From assembly GCF_009857135.1 (NCBI RefSeq), contig NZ_CP047318.1, forward strand, positions 6,510,001-6,574,000: a DNA stretch of 64,000 nucleotides. Direction: 5' to 3'. The stretch's first letter is position 1. Each line of letters starts with the position of its first letter. This DNA comes from Streptomyces sp. HM190. GTDB lineage: Bacteria; Actinomycetota; Actinomycetes; Streptomycetales; Streptomycetaceae. The notes under the pieces are model-generated. The model was not told the DNA's origin. It did no database searches and was given only the letters and a program-made list of their open reading frames with translations. The position numbers and the translations under genes were made by a program. Of the stretch, positions 1-8,738 are shown piece after piece.

Positions 1-1365
1 ACCGCCTTCCTGCGGCAGCGCGGCTTCGACGTGGCGTCCTACACCGGGCGCACGGAGAACGCGGACCGGCTCCAGGCCGAGGCCGACCTCCAGGAGAACC
101 GGGTGAAGGCGCTGGTCGCGACCTCCGCCCTGGGCATGGGCTTCGACAAGCCGGACCTGGGGTTCGTGGTCCATCTCGGTTCGCCGTCCTCGCCGATCGC
201 CTACTACCAGCAGGTGGGGCGCGCGGGGCGCGGTGTGGCGCACGCCGATGTGCTGCTGCTGCCGGGCAAGGAGGACGAGGCCATCTGGCGCTACTTCGCC
301 GACACCGCCTTCCCGCCCGAGGCGCAGGTACGGCAGACCCTCACGGCCCTCGCCGAGGCCGGACGCCCGCTGTCGGTGCCGGCCCTGGAGACGTCCGTGG
401 ACCTCCGGCGCACCCGGCTGGAGACCATGCTCAAGGTGCTCGACGTGGACGGGGCGGTCAAGCGGGTCAAGGGCGGCTGGATCTCCACCGGCGAGCCCTG
501 GTTCTACGACGCCGAACGGTACGCGTGGGTCGCCAAGCAGCGGGCGGCCGAGCAGCAGGCCATGCGCGACTACGTGAGCACGTCGGAGTGCCGGATGGAG
601 TTCCTGCGCCGGCAGCTCGACGACGAGGGTGCCGCCCCCTGCGGCCGGTGCGACAACTGCGCCGGGGCCTGGGTCGACTCCTCCGTCTCGACGGACACGC
701 TGACCAGCGCGACCCAGGAACTGGCACGCCCCGGCGTGGAGGTCGAGCCGCGCAGGATGTGGCCGACCGGGATGCCCGCCCTGGGCGTCGACCTCAAGGG
801 CCGTATCCCCGCCGGTGAGCAGTGCTCCACCGGGCGTGCCCTGGGGCGGCTCTCGGACATCGGGTGGGGCAACCGGCTGCGCCCTCTGCTGGCCGAGAAC
901 GCGCCTGACGGACCCGTCCCCGACGACGTCCTCAAGGCCGTGGTGACCGTCCTCGCCGACTGGGCGCGCTCCCCGGAAGGCTGGGCGTCCGACGGTCCCG
1001 GCTCCGCCGCCCGGCCCGTCGGGATCGTCGCCATGCCCTCCTTGCGGCGGCCCCGGCTCGTCTCCTCGCTCGCCGAACGCGTCGCCGCCATCGGCCGCCT
1101 GCCGTACCTCGGCAGCCTCGCCTACACCGCCCAGGGCGGCGAGCACACGGGGCGGCGCAGCAACTCCGCACGGCACCTCCAGGCCCTCTCCGCCGTCCTC
1201 ACCGTGCCCGACGAACTGGCCGGGGCCCTCGGCGCGGCCTCGGGCCCCGTGCTGCTGGTGGACGACTTCACCGACTCCGGCTGGACCCTCGCCGTCTCCG
1301 CCCGCCTGCTGCGCCGCGCTGGCGCCGGCCAGGTCCTGCCCCTGGTGCTCGCCACGGCGGGCTGA
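1..1365 (+). CDS. recQ: RecQ-family DNA helicase with C-terminal phosphoribosyltransferase-like domain (5' partial)
   Basis: ATP-dependent 3'-5' DNA helicase acting in recombination and repair. The gene is cut by the left window edge; 454 residues remain, open from base 1. Visible are helicase motif V (TSALGMGFDKPD) and motif VI (QQVGRAGRG), then a RecQ zinc-binding region with SEC and CGRCDNC cysteines. After about residue 240 the protein no longer looks like a HRDC domain; it ends with VLLVDDFTDSGWT, the signature of type I phosphoribosyltransferases (PRPP loop). RecQ-PRTase fusions occur in actinobacteria; the role of the tail is not known to me. The ATP-binding N-terminus (motifs I-IV) is outside the window. 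Family call is firm, tail function is open. Confidence 0.93.
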   Translation, partial: TAFLRQRGFDVASYTGRTENADRLQAEADLQENRVKALVATSALGMGFDKPDLGFVVHLGSPSSPIAYYQQVGRAGRGVAHADVLLLPGKEDEAIWRYFADTAFPPEAQVRQTLTALAEAGRPLSVPALETSVDLRRTRLETMLKVLDVDGAVKRVKGGWISTGEPWFYDAERYAWVAKQRAAEQQAMRDYVSTSECRMEFLRRQLDDEGAAPCGRCDNCAGAWVDSSVSTDTLTSATQELARPGVEVEPRRMWPTGMPALGVDLKGRIPAGEQCSTGRALGRLSDIGWGNRLRPLLAENAPDGPVPDDVLKAVVTVLADWARSPEGWASDGPGSAARPVGIVAMPSLRRPRLVSSLAERVAAIGRLPYLGSLAYTAQGGEHTGRRSNSARHLQALSAVLTVPDELAGALGAASGPVLLVDDFTDSGWTLAVSARLLRRAGAGQVLPLVLATAG

Positions 1366-1408
1366 GCACTCCCCTCGCCCGCGCACACAGGCGGAAGTAC
1401 CGGACGCG

Positions 1409-1664
1409 GTGAAGCGCAGGGACCATCGTCCTCGGCGAGGACCACGTCGAGGGAGCCCGCGCCCACGTCGACGCCGACCTCGACGACTTCGTGTGGCGGT
1501 TGCTGTCCACGCTGATCACCTCCGACCCCGAGGAGCAGAAGGTCGTCGAGCACCTCAGCCACGTCTACCGGCTGTGCGAGCCGTACCTGGTGGAACCGCA
1601 CCAGCTGACCGTGATCGGCAGGAGCGACGCGCGGGTACCGCTGCCCACCGCGGCCGAGGCCTGA
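1409..1664 (+). pseudogene. frameshifted small hypothetical gene
   Basis: From about 1425 to the TGA at 1662-1664 one frame has almost purely G/C third positions and reads as a plausible acidic protein (starts IVLGEDHVEGARAH, contains LLSTLITSDPEEQKVVEHL). It has no start codon and a TGA at 1410-1412 lies just upstream in frame. A GTG at 1409 in another frame, preceded by GGAAG at 1393-1397, would join it if one base near 1421-1424 were removed. I infer a single-base insertion in a gene of about 84 codons. The product is not recognised. A base-calling error at one position is the alternative. Confidence 0.45.
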
Positions 1665-1681
1665 GCGGGGCCGCGCCCCGC
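1665..1681 (+). terminator. short GC hairpin
   Basis: GCGGGGC, loop CGC, GCCCCGC directly after the TGA of the preceding broken ORF; a perfect 7-bp stem. There is no T-tract, as is usual in Streptomyces. Confidence 0.45.
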
Positions 1682-2032
1682 CGCCGGCACGCCGAGCTGT
1701 ATCCGTCCTCCGCCGGTGGGACGGCACGGGCTGCCGCCCCGCGGATCAAGGCCCGGTCCCCGCACAGTGACGTCATGGTCGGCTCGGGGCGGCCGGTCTC
1801 CGCCGCCGGCCAGCGGGAGGACTGAGCCGACCGCAGCCGGCGGCCGACGATTCATGGTGGGCGTGTGCGCGTCGTTCATGGCCCCATGAAAGCCGATGCC
1901 TCGGACATCGTGCGGACGAGCGGCGCGGATCTGTGGACAACTTCTGACGTGGTCATGATCTGATGACGTGGCCATGGTCGGACTTGTCCACAGGGCAAAG
2001 CGGAATTCCAAGATCCGCGAGATGGTCGCCGC

Positions 2033-4054
2033 ATGACGAATCGCAACGAAGCGGCCGGGACCACCGGCAACAGCGACATCAGCGGGCAGAACGGATGGGT
2101 CGGGGTCGGGTGCGGGGACCCCGCCGCCGCGTACGAGGACGAGGAGCGGCGGCCCCATCCGGACCGTGACGACGCGGGGAGGCGGGCTCGGACGGAGTGT
2201 GGTGACGGGGAGCCCCGGTCGCGGGCGGACTGCGACGATGGGGTGCCCCGGGTTCGGGCGGAGTGGGATGACGGGGTGCCCCGGGTTCGGGCGGAGTGGG
2301 ATGACGGGGTGCCCCGGGTTCGGGCGGAGTGGGATGACGGGGAGCCCCGGGTTCGGGCGGAGTGGGATGACGGGGTGCCCCGGGTTCGGGCGGAGTGGGA
2401 TGACGGGGGACCGCTGGGTCAGGTGGAGCGTGACGACCGGGGGCTGCGGCATCAGCCCTCGCAAGGCGGGCCCGCGGGGCACGGGGCGGTGCCGGACAGG
2501 GCGGTGCCGCTCCCGGGGCACGGCGCGGGAACCGAGGGGACCGCTCCTGCCATGGGGCACGGCGCGGCCGTCGGCCCCGGTGGCGAGCAGCAGGTCACGC
2601 TGCGGACCCCGGCCGAGCTCGCCGATGCTCTGCCGTATCTCCTCGGCTATCGCCCCGAGGACAGCATCGTCCTCGTCGCACTGCACGACGGCCCGGCGAA
2701 GGGGCGGTTCGGCGGGCGCGCCCGGCTCGGGATCCCGCCCAGGACGGACGACTGGCCGTCCGCCGCGCAGCAACTGGCCCACGGACTGGTGACAGGCAGC
2801 GAGCGCCGGGGCGCCAAACCGGAGAGCATGGTCGCCTTCCTCTGTCAGGACCCGGCGGTCGGCGAGTCGGCGCGCGACGTCATGGAGCGGCTGCGACCAC
2901 TGGCCCAGCTCCTGCGCAGGGCCTGCGGTGCCCTCGACGTCCCGGTGGTCGAGGCCCTGTGCATCTCGGACGGCCGCTTCTGGTCCTACTGCTGCCCGGG
3001 CAACGGATGCTGTTCCCCGGACGGGGAGTCGATGGGACTGCCCGGCACCTCCGTGCTGGCCGCCGCCGCGACCTACGCCGGCCTTCAAGTGCGCGGCACG
3101 CTCCGGGAGTTGCGGGCGCGGCTCCTGCCGTGGGAGACCGCGGCGGCGTTGTGCCAGGAGGCCGCGCTCGACACCGCCCAGGCCGCCCTGGTCCCGCGCA
3201 TCCTGGAAGCGGAGAGTCGTGCCGAGGTGGCGGAGGAGACGCTCGCGGCGGTCCGGCGCGCCATGGAGCGGCTCGCGGCCGCACCGAGCATGTCCGGCGG
3301 CCTCGACGCGGACCTGCGCGACGACGAGCTGATCGGTCACGACGACGCCGCGACCATGATTCTGGGCCTCCAGGACAGGGCGACCCGGGACCGGGCCGCC
3401 GAGTGGATGGAGGGCGACGAAGCGGGCCCCGCGCTCCGGCTCTGGCGCGCTCTGGCCCGCCGTTGCGTGGGCCCCTACGGAGAGCACGCCGCAGCGCCCC
3501 TCACGCTGGTCGGCTGGGTGGCGTGGTCCACGGGTGACGAGTTGGAGGCCCGCGAAGCCCTCGCCCTGGCCCTTGCCGCCGATCGCGACTACCTCTTCGC
3601 CCGCCTCCTCCACCAGGCGTGCAACGAGGGCCTCGACCCCGAGTCGATCCGCCGTTGCCTCCGCGCGGAGCGCAGGGGACGGGAGCGGCCGACGACCACG
3701 ACGGAAGCAGGCGCCGAGGGCGGACCGGAGGCAGCGGAGCAGCCGAGCGCGGCGACGCACACGGTCGCCGCGGTGCCCGGTGATGACGTGGCACCCGCGG
3801 GGAAGCCCTGCGGCACCGGCTCTCGGCGTCGGCGCCGGTCACGACCGGAGCGGAGCCCGGACACCCGCGCCGGCCGACGTGCACTCGACGGGACGGCCCA
3901 GGCCCGCCGTCCGCGTTCCACCGAGGGCACCTCACCGGGGGGTCGACGCTCGGGTCGCCCCGCCGATGGCCCCCGCGGCCGAGCACGGGCCCACCGGGGC
4001 GCAGACGGCCAGGACACGCCTCCGGAAGCGACGCATGTCGACGAGCAGCCGTGA
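2033..4054 (+). CDS. DUF4192 domain protein with N-terminal tandem repeat
   Basis: A 673-residue protein. Residues from about 188 (VTLRTPAELADALPYLLGY) to about 535 match the actinobacterial DUF4192 family, cytoplasmic proteins of unknown function. Residues 70-124 are five near-identical copies of VPRVRAEWDDG, encoded by a 33-bp tandem repeat with degenerate copies on both sides; family members known to me go almost directly from the start into the conserved domain, so this is an insertion. The C-terminal 130 residues are Arg/Pro/Gly-rich and probably disordered. The ATG at 2033 is chosen because the family commonly starts with a short polar lead; an ATG at 2552 just before the domain is possible if the repeat tract is not translated. 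Confidence 0.75.
   Translation: MTNRNEAAGTTGNSDISGQNGWVGVGCGDPAAAYEDEERRPHPDRDDAGRRARTECGDGEPRSRADCDDGVPRVRAEWDDGVPRVRAEWDDGVPRVRAEWDDGEPRVRAEWDDGVPRVRAEWDDGGPLGQVERDDRGLRHQPSQGGPAGHGAVPDRAVPLPGHGAGTEGTAPAMGHGAAVGPGGEQQVTLRTPAELADALPYLLGYRPEDSIVLVALHDGPAKGRFGGRARLGIPPRTDDWPSAAQQLAHGLVTGSERRGAKPESMVAFLCQDPAVGESARDVMERLRPLAQLLRRACGALDVPVVEALCISDGRFWSYCCPGNGCCSPDGESMGLPGTSVLAAAATYAGLQVRGTLRELRARLLPWETAAALCQEAALDTAQAALVPRILEAESRAEVAEETLAAVRRAMERLAAAPSMSGGLDADLRDDELIGHDDAATMILGLQDRATRDRAAEWMEGDEAGPALRLWRALARRCVGPYGEHAAAPLTLVGWVAWSTGDELEAREALALALAADRDYLFARLLHQACNEGLDPESIRRCLRAERRGRERPTTTTEAGAEGGPEAAEQPSAATHTVAAVPGDDVAPAGKPCGTGSRRRRRSRPERSPDTRAGRRALDGTAQARRPRSTEGTSPGGRRSGRPADGPRGRARAHRGADGQDTPPEATHVDEQP
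2174..2437 (+). repeat. 33-bp tandem repeat inside the DUF4192 gene
   Basis: Five copies at 2240-2272, 2273-2305, 2306-2338, 2339-2371 and 2372-2404 are identical except one base in the fourth (GTG to GAG). Degenerate copies flank them at 2174-2206, 2207-2239 and 2405-2437. The unit length is a multiple of three, so copy number can change without a frameshift, and the repeat is open in the two other forward-strand or reverse readings as well. Confidence 0.95.
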
Positions 4055-4252
4055 CCTGGAGCGGCTCATGTCGACGAGCGGCCGTGACCCGGGGCGAACG
4101 GCCGTGACCCGGCGCGGAGCCGTTCCGTTCACCTGAGTGGGGCGGTATCGGCGGCGGGCCCTCGCCGGCGCCCCGTCCCGCCACACCGCCACCGCCGTTC
4201 TCCACCAGGTGCCGAACGCACCCGGCCGGACGGGGCGGGCCCCATCAGACCG

Positions 4253-5602
4253 GTGGGACGCGGGGCCGCGAGCCCTCTCGCCCAGGCGGAGGCCGCGGGC
4301 GACGACCCCAGTGCCGTGGCACTGCTGCGCATCTGTCTGGAAGACCTGGAGGCTCTGCTGCTGCGCGATCCCGCCAACCCGTCCGACATCCACCTCGCGG
4401 CGGGCGCGCCCTGGCGCTGCGGCATGGCCCCGGCCGACGCCCTGATCGCGGCTCGCGGCGCGCATGACGCTGCCCCTCGGCACGCGTCTCGCGGCGGGCA
4501 CCCTGCGTACCCTGGCCCGCACCCAACTCGGCGGCCCGGTCGCCCAGTCGGGAATGATCCCCGGTCCACGCAGGGACGCGGGTCCTCATCTGCCGCCCGG
4601 TTGCACCGGCACCGAAGCCACCCTCCTCTTCGCCGGGCTCCTGGCCGAGGCACGGCGCTGGGGATTGCCCGAGCAGGAGACGGAGGAACTGCTGCCGGTC
4701 GCCGAGCGCTGTCTGCGGTGGCTGCGGGCCACCGCCCGGGCCGGGACCTGTCTGCCCGACCCGGGCCCCGGCGGGCCGCTGCGCTGCGAGACCCCGGCGC
4801 ACGCGCACCGGGCCGCGCTGCTGGGCGCCGACCTGCTCGACGCGTACGGCCGACCGGGCGGCGACGAGCTGGGGGAATGGGCGATACGGCTGCGCACCCG
4901 GTTCCCGGCGGACTTCTGGGCCGAGGACCGCGGTGGCGGCAGACCCGCTGCCGCCCGCACCCCGACGGGCGTCTCGTCGCGCACCTGGGCGCGGCCACGG
5001 TCCACCTCCTCGACACGGGACTGCTCGGCGGAGGCCGCCAGGCTCCGGGCCTGCTCGACAAGGTGCGGACCGAGCAGCTCGCGCGGCTGCTCGGAGGACC
5101 CGTTATGGACTCCGGGTGGGGGCTGCGCGGCCTCGGCGCGAAGGAAACGGCGTACAACCCGTTCGGGCATCGCAGCGGTGCCGTGCGCGTGCCGGAGACG
5201 GCGATCGCGGTCGCCGGGCTCGCGGCCGCGGGCCATGAGAAGGAGGCTGCTTCTCTGCTGCGGAGAGTGCCGGCGGCGGCCGACAGCTTCGGCCACCGGT
5301 TGCCGGAGATGTACGCGGGGGAGCAGCGCACGGCCGGCGGAGCGCCGCTGCCGCATCCGGCCGCGTGCAGACCTGCCGCGACGGCGGCGGCCTCGGCTGT
5401 GCTGCTGCTCACCACGCTCGTCGGCATCCGTCCGGACACCCCCGCCGGCACGGTGACGCTGCGTCCGGTGAGCAGCGCGCCCCTGGGCGAGATCGGCCTG
5501 ACCGGCCTGCGCGTGGCCGGCGCCCCCTTCGCCGTGCGCGTCAGCAGACTGGGGCTCGCCATGGTCGAGGAAGCGGCCCACGGCCTGCAGTTGGGAGGAT
5601 GA
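4253..5602 (+). pseudogene. decayed glycogen debranching enzyme / amylo-alpha-1,6-glucosidase family gene
   Basis: The C-terminal half of the family is readable only by switching frames. One frame gives AGDDPSAVALLRICLEDLEA to about 4455; the next frame gives MTLPLGTRLAAGTLRTLAR at 4464 through RFPADFWAEDRGGG near 4950; the first frame then resumes with PDGRLVAHLGAATVHLLDTG and runs to the TGA at 5600-5602, including LGGPVMDSGWGLRGLGAKE. So there are two compensating frameshifts near 4455-4463 and 4940-4965. The first several hundred residues of the family are missing, leaving no start. An intact homologue would be about 650-700 residues. Intact genes on both sides argue against general sequencing error. 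Confidence 0.8.
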
Positions 5603-5720
5603 CCTCGGCTCACACATGATCGACCACGCCCTGTGCGGATCTCGCGAAGATGCCGGGTGGATCATGAACCAGGTGCCGGACAGAAGCGGATCAAGGGCGG
5701 AAGCGACCACGGGAGGGAGT

Positions 5721-5747
5721 GTTTATCGTCAGGAAGACGACTATGAT
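5721..5747 (+). promoter_or_regulatory. dyad and -10 hexamer upstream of NUDIX regulator
   Basis: TCGTC (5726-5730) and GACGA (5736-5740) form a dyad with a 5-bp centre, and TATGAT (5742-5747) is a good -10 hexamer only 6 nt before the ATG at 5754. No ribosome binding site fits, so a leaderless transcript is inferred. The dyad overlaps the promoter and may be an operator for the downstream DNA-binding protein (autoregulation); that is inference. Confidence 0.5.
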
Positions 5748-5753
5748 CGCGGC

Positions 5754-6512
5754 ATGCCCTACGACCCGTCGGACTACCCGCCCTTCGCCGTCACCGTCGA
5801 TCTGGTCGTGCTGACCGTCCGCCGCCACGCGCTGTGCGCGCTGACCGTGCGGCGGGGTGAACAGCCTTTCCAGGGACGGTGGGCGCTGCCCGGCGGCTTC
5901 GTACGGCCCGACGAGGATCTGGCGCAGGCCGCCGCACGGGAACTCTCCGAGGAGACCGGGCTGACCGCCCACGACCCGTCCGCCCCAGCGCAGGACAACG
6001 GAGCACATCTGGAACAGCTGGCGACCTACGGCGACCCGAAGCGCGACCCCCGGATGAGAGTCGTCAGCGTCGCCCACCTCGCGCTCGCCCCCGACCTCCC
6101 GGCACCTCGCCCGGGCGGAGACGCGAACAGCGCGCGCTGGGCGCCCGTCGAGGAGTTGCTGGCGCAGGGTGGTTACGGGCGGGACGGGGAGCCGGTGGCG
6201 CCACTGGCCTTCGACCACGCCCAGATCCTCGCGGACGGCGTGGAACGTGCTCGCTCGAAGATCGAGTACTCCTCGCTGGCGACCGCCTTCTGCCCGCCGG
6301 AGTTCACCGTCGGTGAGCTGCGCCGTGTCTACGAGGCGGTGTGGGCCGTCGCGCTCGACCCGCGCAATTTCCACCGCAAGGTGACGGGCACGCCCGGCTT
6401 CCTCGTACCGACCGGTGGCACGACCACCCGGCAGGGCGGCCGTCCTGCCCAGCTCTTCCGAGCCGGTGGCGCCACCCTTCTCAACCCGCCGATGCTCCGC
6501 CCCGAGGTCTGA
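5754..6512 (+). CDS. NUDIX hydrolase with winged-helix domain (NrtR-like regulator)
   Basis: A 252-residue protein. The NUDIX box is intact: GGFVRPDEDLAQ followed by ARELSEETGL fits G-x5-E-x7-REL-x-EE-x-G, so hydrolysis of an ADP-ribose-like nucleotide is possible. The C-terminal part (FCPPEFTVGELRRVYEAVW onward, with FHRKV) matches the winged helix of NrtR-type repressors, in which the NUDIX domain binds an NAD-related effector and the helix binds DNA. The start at 5754 rather than upstream codons is chosen because the family begins MPYDPSxYPPFAVTVD and a -10 box sits 6 nt before it. No NAD-synthesis gene is adjacent; the target may be its own promoter. Confidence 0.85.
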   Translation: MPYDPSDYPPFAVTVDLVVLTVRRHALCALTVRRGEQPFQGRWALPGGFVRPDEDLAQAAARELSEETGLTAHDPSAPAQDNGAHLEQLATYGDPKRDPRMRVVSVAHLALAPDLPAPRPGGDANSARWAPVEELLAQGGYGRDGEPVAPLAFDHAQILADGVERARSKIEYSSLATAFCPPEFTVGELRRVYEAVWAVALDPRNFHRKVTGTPGFLVPTGGTTTRQGGRPAQLFRAGGATLLNPPMLRPEV

Positions 6513-6648
6513 GGTCCGACGGGGCGCACGCCAGGGGGCTGTGGCCTGCCCGGCGGTCGCACCCGGCTTCGCCCGCTGCCACCCCGCTGCCTCGAAGCGA
6601 GCCGCGAGGTGCCCGGAAAACCGGACATACCGCGCTATCTTGCTTCGG

Positions 6649-8553
6649 GTGATCCAGGCCATCGGATTGACCAGCCCCCCTCGCAAGGAGCTTCCGCCCG
6701 CCGTCGACGACGTGTCGTTCGAGGCGCACCCCGGCCATGTGACCGCACTCCTCGGGATGCCGGGTGCGGGCAGGACGACCGTGCTGAGGCTGATGCTCGA
6801 ACTCCAAAAGGGCCGCGGAATCACCTACTTCAGAGGCCGTCCCCTGCACCGCGTCGCACACCCCGACCGCGAGGTGGGTGTTCTGCTCGGCGAGGTGCCG
6901 GGGCACCCGGCCCGCACGGTCCGCGGTCATCTGCGGATGCTGTGCGCGGCGGCGGGACTGCCCGCGCGGCGGGCCGACGAAGTCCTGGAGGTGGTGGGCC
7001 TGGTCGCCCTGCGCGAGGCACGGTTGAGCACCCTCTCGCGGGGCATGGACCGCCGACTCGGCCTGGCCTGTGCGCTGCTGACCGACCCGCACACCCTCGT
7101 CCTCGACGAACCCGTCCACGGGTTGTCCGTGCGCGAAGCGCGTTGGTTGCACGGGATCCTGCGGGCACACGCGACCCAGGGCGGCACCGTGCTGTTCACC
7201 ACCGGCGACCCCAAGGAGGCCGCACGGATCGCCGACCGGGTGCTCACTCTCGAACAGGGCCGACTCGTCGCCGACCAGGACGTGGCCGACTTCTCCCGCA
7301 CCCGCCTGCGCCCGCGCGTGGCCGTCCGCACCCCGCACGCCGCGCGGCTCGGTGCCCTGCTCACCAAGGAGGCCCGGACCGCCCGACGTTCCGTGGAGAT
7401 CGTCCGCGAGGGCGGCAACAGGCTCTCGGTGTACGGCAGTACATGCGCCGAGGTCGGCGAGACCGCGTTCCGGCACGGCATCCTCGTCCACCAACTCGCG
7501 GACGAGATCGGTGACATGGGGCCGCCGGCGACGCCGGCGACGGCAGTAGCGGCCGCGACACCGGCGCCGTCGCGGCCCGCCGAGGGGGAACCGGGGGAAG
7601 ACGGTGCCGGTGACTTCGCCGAGAAGCCACAGGAGCCACAGAAGCCGCAGGAGCCACAGAAGCCGCAGGAGCCACAGGAGTCGGCCGATGACGACGAGGC
7701 CGCTCCGCGAGAGCGCCGACAGCCCCGTGCGGCCGAGGCCGGTGCGTTGCCCCCGCTCCCGCCCTCCATCACCGTGCGCCCGGCGCCGAATCCCCTGCGT
7801 CCGGTGCTGTACGAGTTGCGTCGTGCCACGGGGGTCGCGACCGGTTACGTGACGGCCGCTGTGGTGATCGTCCTCTCCGCGGTCATGGCCGTGGTGCTGG
7901 CCAGGACGGGGCACACCCCGCAGCCGAGGCTCCTGGCCGCGTGGCCGCGGGAGCTTCCGCTGCCGCCCGCGGCCGTCGGGGCGGGGCTGCTCGGCGCGAT
8001 CGCCTTCGGGGACGAGTTCCGGTACCCGGCGCTGGCCGTCGACCGCGGCCCCGTGCCGCGCCGGCTGGGGCTGCTCGCGGCGAAACTGCTCGTCTCGGCC
8101 GCCGCCGGGCTGCTGCTGGCCCTGCTCACCGTCGGCTGCGACCTGGAGGTGCTGTACCTGCTGCACGGACCGGAACTCACCTCGGTCCCGGGTGACTGGC
8201 TGCCACTCGGTGCGAGTTGGCTGGGGCTCGTGGTCGGGTGTGCCTGGGCGGGGGTGCTCGCAGCGGGGGTCTTCCGTTCCACCAGCGCGGGACTCGCGGC
8301 CGTGGTCGCCGTCCCCCTCCTTGTCGTCCCCCTGATGCGGAAGGCTCTGGAGGGACCGACTGTGCGACAAGCGGTCGGATTTCCGATGCGGCTGCGTGAG
8401 CTCCTGCTGACGCAGTGGCCGTTCGGGGGTGAGCGCTACGTGGAAGCGGCGGCGCAGGCGATCGCCCAACCCGAGGGCGGGGCGCTGCTGTTGTCACTGA
8501 CCGCGCTGCTCGGGGCCTATCTGCTCACGACCGCGCGCGGCAGGGTCCGATGA
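6649..8553 (+). CDS. ABC transporter ATP-binding domain fused to a membrane domain
   Basis: A 634-residue protein with an ABC ATPase at residues 1-220, an additional cytoplasmic segment to about 290, a charged linker, and five or six hydrophobic segments from about residue 400 on, so nucleotide-binding and permease parts are in one chain. The Walker A reads GMPGAGRTT: arginine replaces the usual lysine. The ABC signature is weak (LSRGMDRR) and Walker B is LVLDEP. The linker contains PQEPQK-type repeats (7627-7680). The GTG at 6649 is preceded by TATCTT at 6636-6641, 7 nt away, and no ribosome binding site. Substrate unknown; exporter of the ABC-2 kind is a guess. Confidence 0.8.
   Translation: MIQAIGLTSPPRKELPPAVDDVSFEAHPGHVTALLGMPGAGRTTVLRLMLELQKGRGITYFRGRPLHRVAHPDREVGVLLGEVPGHPARTVRGHLRMLCAAAGLPARRADEVLEVVGLVALREARLSTLSRGMDRRLGLACALLTDPHTLVLDEPVHGLSVREARWLHGILRAHATQGGTVLFTTGDPKEAARIADRVLTLEQGRLVADQDVADFSRTRLRPRVAVRTPHAARLGALLTKEARTARRSVEIVREGGNRLSVYGSTCAEVGETAFRHGILVHQLADEIGDMGPPATPATAVAAATPAPSRPAEGEPGEDGAGDFAEKPQEPQKPQEPQKPQEPQESADDDEAAPRERRQPRAAEAGALPPLPPSITVRPAPNPLRPVLYELRRATGVATGYVTAAVVIVLSAVMAVVLARTGHTPQPRLLAAWPRELPLPPAAVGAGLLGAIAFGDEFRYPALAVDRGPVPRRLGLLAAKLLVSAAAGLLLALLTVGCDLEVLYLLHGPELTSVPGDWLPLGASWLGLVVGCAWAGVLAAGVFRSTSAGLAAVVAVPLLVVPLMRKALEGPTVRQAVGFPMRLRELLLTQWPFGGERYVEAAAQAIAQPEGGALLLSLTALLGAYLLTTARGRVR
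7627..7680 (+). repeat. short Pro-Gln-Glu/Lys repeat in ABC protein linker
   Basis: CCACAGGAG and CCACAGAAG/CCGCAGGAG 9-bp units alternate, encoding PQE/PQK three-residue repeats between the ATPase and membrane domains. It probably acts as an extended spacer. Confidence 0.8.
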
Positions 8554-8562
8554 TGACCCCCC

Positions 8563-8685
8563 TCACCCTTTCGTGCTCACCCTCCGTGCTCTTCCGTCGC
8601 CGCACTGTGCGCAACTCCTCGTAGGACGCCCATTTCTTTCCGATAAGGCGTCAATTGCGACGGGGTGAGCGATCACCCTTTCGTG
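8563..8685 (+). repeat. 13-bp direct repeat pair upstream of the GntR regulator
   Basis: TCACCCTTTCGTG occurs at 8563-8575 and again at 8673-8685, 110 bp apart, in the intergenic region before the FadR-type regulator. Possible protein-binding sites; no function can be assigned from sequence. Confidence 0.6.
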
Positions 8686-8738
8686 TGCTTTTCACCAAAG
8701 ACCTCAAGGGAGTTGAGAACACAGCCGACAAAGGATGC

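Noticed and set aside
2240..2404. Repeat tract considered as a CRISPR array
   Set aside because: Units are directly adjacent without spacers, lie inside a protein-coding frame, and no cas gene is near.
1565..3760. 731-codon open frame on the minus strand opposite the DUF4192 gene
   Set aside because: It is an antisense shadow caused by high GC and the 33-bp repeat; it crosses an intergenic region, and its product is repetitive Arg/Pro/Gly without a recognisable domain.
6481..8469. 662-codon minus-strand frame opposite the ABC gene
   Set aside because: The plus strand has clear ABC and membrane motifs; the antisense product is low-complexity and Gln/Arg-rich.
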